From the IMG/VR virus record IMGVR_UViG_3300042935_000742, positions 1 to 24,780 of that record: DNA of 24,780 nucleotides. One strand, 5' to 3'. This document shows, in pieces, positions 5,984-12,212 of the stretch; position 1 is the first letter of the stretch; every line of letters starts with the position of its first letter. Source of the stretch: a virus. The notes under the pieces are model-generated. The model searched no databases. It was not told where the DNA came from and was given only the letters and a program-made list of their open reading frames with translations. The translations under genes were made by a program, and so were the position numbers.

Positions 5984-7050
5984 CAGCCTTCGGACTTGCG
6001 ATCTACACAGAAGATCGGTGCTTGTATCGTGATGCCCTTCTCAGGTGCGACGATCGCGAGAGCCTGCTGCGGCTGCTCGAAAGAGAAGTTGCTTATGTAG
6101 GCATACTCGTCGTATCCCTTCATCGAACCATTGACGACCATCGATGGTGATGGCAGATACTGATGCCAGTGACCGAGCCAGAGAGTCTGAAACGATGCGC
6201 CTGTGGCAAGGTATCTCTGAGCCTTGCGTGCACGCATGCGCATGATAGGTGGATAGATGCCACCGATCGAGCCGCCACCCTGTGTCTGATCACCGTGAGT
6301 CAGCAGATGATGTGTGTCATAGATCGCGATCAGTGCATCAGATGACTCTGGTATTTGGAATGTGATACGCCGATCATCAGCGAAGTGACGCTCTAGCATC
6401 TTGGCAAGCAGCCAGTCAAAGTTAGTGCGAGCACGCAGTTTCATTCTTGGCTTGCGAGTTGTGCGACCATGATTACCAGCGACCGCAGCGATGTGCACCT
6501 TCTTGAACTCGCCTGCCAGTAGATCAATGGCAGATGCGATCTGCTCTGCCCAGTAGAGCAGCGAGCCGAGCATCGTATCTTCGTTCGTCTCTTTCAGTTC
6601 TTCATGTATGTCACCACTGAAGATGTCACCGCCGAGCATCAGCACCACACCGTCATATTTCATACCTGCTAGGTGATGACGCGCCATCTTGATCACATTC
6701 TGTGACCACCGTTTCATGCGCAGTACAGCGATGGTGCGGTTATATGCGTTGAGACCATCGACTTCTTCTGGCTCGACTATCTCATCGAGATGCAGATCAG
6801 ACAGCATCAGCACCAGAGTCGCAGCACTGGCTTTCGTCTTGGCTTGCGGCTGCAGCCACTTGATCGGCTGTATCTTTGCGTTCTCTACCTGCTCGACGAC
6901 ATCGAGTGTGCGACGCACCTGCTCTAACTGTGTGGCGATACGCGCCATCTCACTGATAGCACTGTCACGCTCACGCCTGACCTTCAGTACTTCAGCACGC
7001 AGCATCTCGCTGCCATCAGAGACTGCTGATATCTCGTCACCGAGACTCAT
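5980..7050 (-). CDS. Calcineurin-like metallophosphoesterase with N-terminal coiled coil, 356 aa
   Basis: A two-metal phosphoesterase of the calcineurin-like superfamily. All motifs are in order: SDLHLDE (Asp85, His87), GGDIFSGD (140-147), AGNHGR (Asn193, His194), LTHGD (His252) and GHWH (293-296). Members include phosphatases, phosphodiesterases and Mre11/SbcD-type nucleases; this sequence does not decide which. Residues about 15-60 form a charged helix, probably a coiled coil for dimerisation. The gene overlaps the small HTH gene upstream by ATGA, so the two are made together. It lies after the lysis genes rather than among the recombination genes, which argues against a simple SbcD partner role. 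Confidence 0.85.
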   Translation of the reverse strand: MSLGDEISAVSDGSEMLRAEVLKVRRERDSAISEMARIATQLEQVRRTLDVVEQVENAKIQPIKWLQPQAKTKASAATLVLMLSDLHLDEIVEPEEVDGLNAYNRTIAVLRMKRWSQNVIKMARHHLAGMKYDGVVLMLGGDIFSGDIHEELKETNEDTMLGSLLYWAEQIASAIDLLAGEFKKVHIAAVAGNHGRTTRKPRMKLRARTNFDWLLAKMLERHFADDRRITFQIPESSDALIAIYDTHHLLTHGDQTQGGGSIGGIYPPIMRMRARKAQRYLATGASFQTLWLGHWHQYLPSPSMVVNGSMKGYDEYAYISNFSFEQPQQALAIVAPEKGITIQAPIFCVDRKSEGW

Positions 7051-7271
7051 CGAAGTGCAGTTCGATAGTTACTGATCACAGACTGTGCGAGAGATATACC
7101 GCGTCGAGACAGAGCACGCACGATCGATGACTGTGGTACAGAGTGATCATCTAGTGCAGCCTGTAGATCGGCCGCATCTTCTTCTGTCATCGCTTGCATG
7201 ATCTCATCTAGTCGGTTCTTCCGACCTGACTTGCATCTACTCGCGTCGATCTCTTCCCTTAGATTTCCCAT
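7047..7271 (-). CDS. Small helix-turn-helix-like protein, 74 aa
   Basis: Probably a small DNA-binding protein paired with the phosphoesterase. It reads KSGRKNRLDEIMQAMTEEDA at the N-terminus, then SSIVRALSRRGISLAQSVIS, which fits a helix, a turn at GIS and a recognition helix, then NYRTALR. I chose ATG at 7271, since GAAGGGAATATCG precedes it; the longer frame from 7319 lacks a site and would overlap the upstream gene further. The chosen start still lies within the end of the one-helix membrane protein gene (35-base overlap), and its stop overlaps the phosphoesterase start. It might help recruit the phosphoesterase to DNA, but that is inference. Confidence 0.65.
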   Translation of the reverse strand: MGNLREEIDASRCKSGRKNRLDEIMQAMTEEDAADLQAALDDHSVPQSSIVRALSRRGISLAQSVISNYRTALR

Positions 7272-7470
7272 CGATATTCCCTTCGTGATGCCAGTCGAGA
7301 TGTGTATCGACTTTATCACCGATGCGATTCAGCAATCTATAGACCGCACTGATCTGATCTGTGACTAGAGCGTGATCGTCACGGTTCTCTCGACGCATAC
7401 TGGTGATGAGCGCAGCCATGACACCACCTACCGCAGTGACTACTGCGACGACGATCGCTGTGTTATCCAC
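7237..7470 (-). CDS. One-helix membrane protein of the lysis cassette, 77 aa
   Basis: A small membrane protein with one N-terminal transmembrane segment (residues about 4-24, TAIVVAVVTAVGGVMAALIT), a basic stop (RREN), and a charged helical tail that could form a coiled coil (VTDQISAVYRLLNRIGDKV). It overlaps the endolysin stop by 8 bases. Proteins like this commonly follow the endolysin in actinophages and are thought to act as a second holin, an antiholin or another lysis accessory. There is no lipobox, so it is not an obvious spanin. Confidence 0.65.
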   Translation of the reverse strand: MDNTAIVVAVVTAVGGVMAALITSMRRENRDDHALVTDQISAVYRLLNRIGDKVDTHLDWHHEGNIDGKSKGRDRRE

Positions 7471-7966
7471 CAGCCTGAGCAGCCAGACTCTGCTCGATCA
7501 AAGCAAAGGCTGCCTTCATAGCGGCAGCATCATCAGCCATCTTCGGTGAGACTTCCACATGCAGCCAGTCGCCTGATGGCGCACCTGACACTGTTGGCTT
7601 GTCATACTTCTGCCATGCACCGCGATCACATCGCCATGCTCTTCCATGCGGCTCAGGGAAATAGTCAATGATCATCTCTAGGCCGATCGCGTCAGCGTGC
7701 TGAGTTAGTAGTTTGCACCACTGCATACCAGCAGCACGACCACCACCCTTGCCCTTGCCCATCTGCCTATATGACAGATCGACTGCGCGACCAGTCGCGT
7801 GCACACTCAGAGATTCCTTTCCCTTCATATTCCTGATGCCCCAGTCACCGTTATTCCATAGGCCACTACCAGAGAGACGCACTACTTCATCGATCAATAC
7901 TTTCAGACCAGCACGCCGACCCTTCGCAGCACCATCTGAGTTCCCTGTGTACTTGCGTGACATCAC
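7463..7966 (-). CDS. Endolysin: M15-type zinc peptidase, 167 aa
   Basis: A peptidoglycan peptidase that cleaves cell-wall stem or cross-bridge peptides at lysis. The zinc-site pattern of the M15 (VanY/L-alanyl-D-glutamate peptidase) family is present: SVHATGRAVD gives His56 and Asp63 (H-x6-D), and GDWLHVEV gives Asp133 and His136 (D-x2-H). Before these, WGIRNMKGKESLS fits the substrate-side strand of the family. It has no signal peptide, so export depends on the holin. No wall-binding domain is visible; it is a single-domain enzyme. Its start overlaps the holin stop as ATGA. Confidence 0.85.
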   Translation of the reverse strand: MMSRKYTGNSDGAAKGRRAGLKVLIDEVVRLSGSGLWNNGDWGIRNMKGKESLSVHATGRAVDLSYRQMGKGKGGGRAAGMQWCKLLTQHADAIGLEMIIDYFPEPHGRAWRCDRGAWQKYDKPTVSGAPSGDWLHVEVSPKMADDAAAMKAAFALIEQSLAAQAGG

Positions 7967-8241
7967 GAAACCTTCGTGCGCTTCGATGCCTTCTTCGCAG
8001 GTGACATACCACCGAACGCTTGATCGATCTCATCGCGAGTCAGTGTGCCATCGACAGCAGCCTTCGCTAACTGCTCGACTACCTTCGCCACTGCAGCAAA
8101 TCCTGCGAGAGCAGCAGACTGCCAGAGTGTGATATCAGCATCAGAGACTGAGTTGATCACACTCGACCCTGTGATGATCGCCAGTGCTGACGATAGGAAT
8201 AGTGCGACGATGCGCTGCGCGATCTCTTGTGCTTTCTTCAT
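7963..8241 (-). CDS. Holin, r1t-like, 92 aa
   Basis: Forms the membrane lesion that releases the endolysin. Two hydrophobic segments are visible: residues about 11-32 (IVALFLSSALAIITGSSVIN) and about 38-58 (LWQSAALAGFAAVAKVVEQL), with a basic tail (PAKKASKRTKVS), the layout of actinophage r1t-type holins. It also carries an acidic stretch (TRDEIDQAFGG) before the tail. It is directly upstream of, and overlaps, the endolysin gene, and itself overlaps the 56-residue membrane protein gene (ATGA). The family call is from pattern memory; the two-helix topology is clear. Confidence 0.7.
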   Translation of the reverse strand: MKKAQEIAQRIVALFLSSALAIITGSSVINSVSDADITLWQSAALAGFAAVAKVVEQLAKAAVDGTLTRDEIDQAFGGMSPAKKASKRTKVS

Positions 8242-8408
8242 TGGTCTGTGTCTTTCAGTGATGTGAGTAGTAGATGCACCACCAGAGCGATGATGCTGAT
8301 AGACCAGCCTAACCGACGAGTAGAGCCAGAGAGAGTGATCAGCACTAGACCTGTACCTGCGAGAGTCCAGATCAGACCATGCACTTCATCGACCCATTTA
8401 TTTGCCAT
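8238..8408 (-). CDS. Two-helix membrane peptide of the lysis cassette, 56 aa
   Basis: A short gene found by hand translation. ATG at 8408-8406 opens MANKWVDEVHGLIWTLAG, with hydrophobic segments at about residues 11-28 and 34-50 split by a basic loop (STRRLG), ending LKDTDQ. Its stop overlaps the holin start as ATGA. Position directly before the holin, coupled to it, suggests a holin partner, pinholin or antiholin. I recognise no family. Confidence 0.65.
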   Translation of the reverse strand: MANKWVDEVHGLIWTLAGTGLVLITLSGSTRRLGWSISIIALVVHLLLTSLKDTDQ

Positions 8409-8413
8409 CTGGC

Positions 8414-9829
8414 TTATCTCTTTCGTTGTGACTGACTTTGGCTGCCGCTCGAAATAGGAACTGGCAGCACGAATGTTAGTGCAGTCACAGCGATCACCGC
8501 ACGACGCTGACCGACGCTGATAGTGCTTCCTGCAGGCACATATGAAGAGAGTGCATCACTGGCGAAGATATCGACAGCAGACTCGAACGATTCCTTTACA
8601 TCGTCAGACGCATCACTGATGATGTCACCTATCTCAGCGACCTGCTCATCGGTCAGCATCTCGAAGGCTGCAGAGTCTGTGATGGCCGCTATGTCTGCCA
8701 CTGTGATCTGATCAGGTAACACATCGGCCAGACCTGCGACTGCATTAGATAGGTCAGATAGTTCCTGTATCAGATCGACGGTTGTCTCGGTGACTGGTGT
8801 CGTCTCGACTGTGGTATCGACCGCAGGCACAGTCGTCTCGATCACAGGGGTTGTGGTAGTAGTCGCAACTGCAGTCGTAGAAGGTGCAAAACTCGAAGTG
8901 GTGCTGATGACAGGCACAGTCGTCTCTGGTGCAGTGGTAGGCGGCCATGTGGTACTCGTCTCGATCGGTGTCTCTGTAGTGGTGGTCGATGGTACAGCAG
9001 GTGGCTCGGTAGTGGTAGTCGATGTCTGTGTCGGTACAGGTGCTGCAGTAGTCGTGGTACTCGTGGTGGTACTCGATGTGGTCACAGGTATCTGTGATGT
9101 AGTCACATAGATAGTCGATGATGTGGTGGTACTCGATGTGGTGGTACTCGATGTGGTGGTACTCGATGTGGTGGTACTCGATGTGGTGGTACTCGATGTG
9201 GTGGTGTCTGGCACTGTGGTATCTGGCATCGTCGTATCAGGCACAGTCGTATCAGGCACAGTCGTATCAGGCACAGTCGTATCAGGCACAGTCGTATCTG
9301 GTATCGGCTCACTGGTAAATGACTCAGGCTGCACGATCGCCCAACCCTGACCATCGATGTTCCATGCAAGCATGAAGCAAGTACCACCGCCATTCTCATA
9401 TACCCACGCATCGAGACTCTGCACACCAGCATCTATATCGAGCAGACCTGACTCAGTAGCAGAGCAACCCTGATCTACCCACGAACCGAACTGATGTGTA
9501 CCGATAGTGACCATGCCACCATCATCAGACGCAAGCCAGAACTCGATCGTGTCGTGCTCTGGTATCTGTATCGCACCTGTGTAGTGCAGCATAAAGAGAT
9601 CAGTACCACACTCACCGAACTGCTGCTCTGGTGTATCCCATGTGGCATTGATGAAGTCGAGTGTGCCCTGACCGCACACAGGGTACTGATCATCTGACAT
9701 GACAGGTGGTATCTCATCGATGCTGTACCCAGTGACAGCGAGACCTGTGACTACATCAGCAGATGCAGGTGCTACCCATGCGAGTGCAGCGACTGGCGCA
9801 AATATCAGCCAACGAGAAGTGCGAGCCAC
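8414..9829 (-). CDS. Exported PA14-domain protein on a Thr/Pro stalk with C-terminal membrane anchor, 471 aa
   Basis: Looks like a cell-surface protein rather than a usual phage protein. Residues 1-24 are a signal peptide (core LIFAPVAALAWVA, cut site ASA|D). Residues about 25-175 match a PA14-like domain: LHYTGAIQIPEHDTIEFWLA, then SDDGGMVTIG and AWVYENGGGT; such domains are beta-sandwiches that often bind glycans. Four Cys (52, 74, 122, 151) could make two disulfides. A stalk (about 176-350) is built of VPDTT and TSSTT repeats and other Thr/Pro runs. A helical acidic domain (351-428) follows, then SYVPAGSTISVGQRR, a hydrophobic segment (AVIAVTALTFVLPVPI) and a basic tail (SQRKR). I recall this C-terminal layout from Acidimicrobiia surface proteins. 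The start codon is GTG. It lies between tail and lysis genes. Receptor masking, adhesion or a virion part are all possible. Confidence 0.7.
   Translation of the reverse strand: MARTSRWLIFAPVAALAWVAPASADVVTGLAVTGYSIDEIPPVMSDDQYPVCGQGTLDFINATWDTPEQQFGECGTDLFMLHYTGAIQIPEHDTIEFWLASDDGGMVTIGTHQFGSWVDQGCSATESGLLDIDAGVQSLDAWVYENGGGTCFMLAWNIDGQGWAIVQPESFTSEPIPDTTVPDTTVPDTTVPDTTVPDTTMPDTTVPDTTTSSTTTSSTTTSSTTTSSTTTSSTTTSSTIYVTTSQIPVTTSSTTTSTTTTAAPVPTQTSTTTTEPPAVPSTTTTETPIETSTTWPPTTAPETTVPVISTTSSFAPSTTAVATTTTTPVIETTVPAVDTTVETTPVTETTVDLIQELSDLSNAVAGLADVLPDQITVADIAAITDSAAFEMLTDEQVAEIGDIISDASDDVKESFESAVDIFASDALSSYVPAGSTISVGQRRAVIAVTALTFVLPVPISSGSQSQSQRKR
9120..9209. repeat. 15-bp tandem repeat encoding TSSTT
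   Basis: Five perfect copies of GATGTGGTGGTACTC (plus strand) and a sixth, partly changed copy. Each unit encodes five stalk residues on the minus strand, so slippage by whole units would change stalk length and keep the frame. Confidence 0.9.
9211..9300. repeat. 15-bp tandem repeat encoding the PDTTV stalk
   Basis: Six units of the type GCACAGTCGTATCAG (plus strand): three identical, two with one change, and the outermost (9211-9225) with three. They encode PDTTV repeats next to the PA14 domain. The low divergence of the inner units suggests recent expansion. Confidence 0.9.
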
Positions 9830-9834
9830 ATCAT

Positions 9835-10029
9835 CTAGCCAAGTAGCAGTGTGGCTTCATCGGCTGTGATACCAAGTTTGGTGAGCAACGCTTCACGGGC
9901 TGCTGCTTTGACTACGAGAGCATCGGCTTTTGCTTTTGCGTCTGCTTGGTCGGCTGCTACTTGTGCAGGGTCTCGCGGTTCTAAAAAGATTGGGCAAACA
10001 CTATCTGTTGGTGTGATGTCTGTTTTCAT
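9835..10029 (-). CDS. Small protein downstream of the tail fibre, 64 aa
   Basis: A short protein often found directly behind phage tail-fibre genes, function unknown. It has an Ala/Lys/Asp-rich helix (VAADQADAKAKADALVVKAA) and ends ALLTKLGITADEATLLLG, the usual last segment of such proteins. Its ATG overlaps the stop of the 302-residue gene (ATGA). Base composition matches the foreign-looking distal part of that gene (no GATC, more A and T), so the two probably entered together. A role as fibre chaperone or regulator is inference. Confidence 0.65.
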   Translation of the reverse strand: MKTDITPTDSVCPIFLEPRDPAQVAADQADAKAKADALVVKAAAREALLTKLGITADEATLLLG

Positions 10030-10934
10030 TGATTGTACCCGTACACGCTCATCGTGCCTGTAATAGTTCCAAGAGTTGGAAAAATAGTAAAACCGTCATA
10101 ACTGACTGTCTGATTATGTGTTGCGCCTTGCATAGAAAAGTATCCGCCGTTGGTGTCGTTCATTGCAAAAGTAAAAATTCCTGTTGCTGCTGCTATTTGT
10201 GGATTGAAAAACTCATTACTTGCAAAATTGATTAGCGTTGTAGTGATGTTGTTATTTAAGGTTAGTAAATTGTTTGTTGAATCTGAACCCGAAACGGCTG
10301 CGTTAGTAGAAACTGCTAACTGTGCAACATAACTGTTAGCAGTAGTGTTGTCTGTTCCTGCAGCCCGTAATCTTAGTTTCAGGTCTGTTGCTGTAGAACA
10401 TGTATGTTCCAAAACCATCTTGTAATTGCGATACGAACTAGTAAAAACGCCGTTCAATGAAACACTAGACGCACCCGAATATGTAACTTGACCAACGGCA
10501 TTAGCCGTACCTGTTCCACTACCAACCGCAACCGAAGTTGGTGTAATTGGAATAAGACCGCCACCGATTGCAGCAACACCGTTTGCTTGAAACACGCTGA
10601 CACCTGCGCTACTGAAATATAAAGTGCCACCACCATACTGTGCGAGTGCGAGACTGCCTGTAGTAGAAACTGTTGCTGTACCAGCAGTGATCGTGCATAC
10701 ACCTGCACCGATATTGAGCAGCGTCAGAGTGTCGCCTGCTGCGAACAGCGAAGTATTTACTGTGATCGTGGTAGCACTAGCAGAGTTCATCACAACTTTA
10801 GTTCCAGCATCAGCAGCGACCAGCGTGTAACTGGCTGTCTTAGTCGAGACGGTTTGATTGTAGTCGTTTGCCTGCAGTGTATTCATCTGCGCTGCAGTAA
10901 GAACCTGACTCGCTGTAAAGGTCTGTCGTGCCAT
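10026..10934 (-). CDS. Receptor-binding / tail-fibre-type protein, chimeric, 302 aa
   Basis: Likely a distal tail protein that contacts the host. The N-terminus (ARQTFTASQVLTAAQMNTLQ) is an attachment segment I recall from phage fibre-like proteins; residues about 30-120 are Thr/Ala/Gly-rich beta structure. From about 140 on, a C-terminal beta-sandwich follows: GVFTSSYRNYKMVLEHTC, LKLRLRAAGTDNTTANSYVA, then FASNEFFNPQIAAATGIFTF and a final MSVYGYNQ. This type occurs at the ends of fibres of aquatic phages, as far as I recall. Codons from about residue 82 onwards use more A and T and lack GATC, unlike the first part, so the tip was probably exchanged by recombination. No strong ribosome binding site precedes the ATG. 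Confidence 0.65.
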   Translation of the reverse strand: MARQTFTASQVLTAAQMNTLQANDYNQTVSTKTASYTLVAADAGTKVVMNSASATTITVNTSLFAAGDTLTLLNIGAGVCTITAGTATVSTTGSLALAQYGGGTLYFSSAGVSVFQANGVAAIGGGLIPITPTSVAVGSGTGTANAVGQVTYSGASSVSLNGVFTSSYRNYKMVLEHTCSTATDLKLRLRAAGTDNTTANSYVAQLAVSTNAAVSGSDSTNNLLTLNNNITTTLINFASNEFFNPQIAAATGIFTFAMNDTNGGYFSMQGATHNQTVSYDGFTIFPTLGTITGTMSVYGYNQ

Positions 10935-10953
10935 AGTCGGTCAGTGTACTTGA

Positions 10954-12210
10954 TCAGGCCAGTGCGTTGCTACCGTCGAGCGTACCGAAGGTGATGTCGT
11001 CAAGAATAAACTCATAGACAATCTGCGTGTTGTATAGGCCGAGAGTCAGAGTATGGGTGCTCGGTGTGATCTGGTGCTTTATGTTGTCTATACCGTAGAG
11101 ACTCGTGACAGATGATGGTGTGCCGACATCGAATGATCTGGTGATCTGCACCACATCGCCTATCTCTAGGCCGATGACTGTGGCACGCTCGCCAGATTGT
11201 AAGTCTGAGACTCTGAGCATTAGATCGTCGAATCTGAACTGTGGTACAGCGTAGGCATCTAGCAGATCTTGTGTGAGCGTCAGAGCCTGTGCGTCGTCTG
11301 AGAGCAGCAGATCATCGAACGCGAGTGTGGCGATACCGTACTCGGTCTGGCTCGCAGCATCATCTGATGTCTGTACTGTGCCGCCTTCGATGAATGCCTG
11401 CACACGGTTATACAAGAACTGTTGGCCATAGGCCACATTGAGACCTTGATATGCGATGTCGATCGTAGGTGACTGATCAGTGAATGTTGCAGAGATCGAT
11501 GCGAAGGCTGCGGTAACTCGATCAGTGAATGTTAGATCGCCGTTGCCTGCGATGAAGCAAAGCCCCTGCTCTGACTCTGCTATGCGCTGCAGATATGACA
11601 GTGCATTCGTGTTTGGTGCGATCACATAGTCACCGAGTGTCGCAGTACCTGTCGCGATAGATCGTGTTGCAGGATACGAGATTTCAGGAAGGTCGAGCAG
11701 ATATTGGACTCGTGCACCAGATAACTCTTCGACTGGTGTCAGCGCGATCTCTGTGGCTGTGTTAGCGAGAAGCACGAAGTCATCTGCTGCTGTGATCGTC
11801 ACAGTGCTGAGTTGATAGTCATAGTTCACAGCGATGTCTGTGATGCGGCCAGTGAAGATCGGTGTGCCGCCAGATGAGACTGTCACTTTGCGTCGCGGTG
11901 TCACACCAGACTTGCCTGTGGTGATGTCATAGAACGGTGATGATGTGTTGAGTGGGTCGAAGCGTCGCTCGTTATCGCTGAGCCGCATGGTCATCGTGCC
12001 TGCGCGGAATGATTCAAACTCATCAGATCGGCCACGACCGATCGCCAGTTCCATGATGTACTCTGCGACATCTGTACCGAGTAGCGTGCCATCAAGATAG
12101 TTCTGATCGAGCACACCTAGACCTGCATCATCGAGTGTGAATGGGTCTGCAGGAAATCCTAGTTGACATAGCACGCTGATCTGCTCGCCATAGACGAGAG
12201 TTGTCGCCAT
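10954..12210 (-). CDS. Minor tail protein, hub/baseplate-like, 418 aa
   Basis: A structural tail-tip protein. Near the N-terminus it shows DVAEYIMELAIGRGRSDEFE, then FRAGTMTMRLSDNERRFDP and NTSSPFYDITTGKSGVTPRR, a pattern typical of minor tail proteins in actinophages, followed by beta-rich segments (PIFTGRITDIAVNYDYQLST, VTITAADDFVLLA). The C-terminal part (MLRVSDLQSGERATVIGLEI) is again beta-rich and ends in a repeat-free tail. It starts 2 bases after the tape measure stop, the usual place of distal tail or hub proteins. Confidence 0.75.
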   Translation of the reverse strand: MATTLVYGEQISVLCQLGFPADPFTLDDAGLGVLDQNYLDGTLLGTDVAEYIMELAIGRGRSDEFESFRAGTMTMRLSDNERRFDPLNTSSPFYDITTGKSGVTPRRKVTVSSGGTPIFTGRITDIAVNYDYQLSTVTITAADDFVLLANTATEIALTPVEELSGARVQYLLDLPEISYPATRSIATGTATLGDYVIAPNTNALSYLQRIAESEQGLCFIAGNGDLTFTDRVTAAFASISATFTDQSPTIDIAYQGLNVAYGQQFLYNRVQAFIEGGTVQTSDDAASQTEYGIATLAFDDLLLSDDAQALTLTQDLLDAYAVPQFRFDDLMLRVSDLQSGERATVIGLEIGDVVQITRSFDVGTPSSVTSLYGIDNIKHQITPSTHTLTLGLYNTQIVYEFILDDITFGTLDGSNALA

Positions 12211-12212
12211 GA

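Noticed and set aside
9120-9300. CRISPR-like array
   Set aside because: The units are directly adjacent with no spacers and encode an in-frame protein stalk.
8754-9432. Val- and Trp/Tyr-rich frames in the repeat region, both strands
   Set aside because: They arise from other frames of the 15-bp repeats; only the Thr/Pro frame has a signal peptide and flanking domains.
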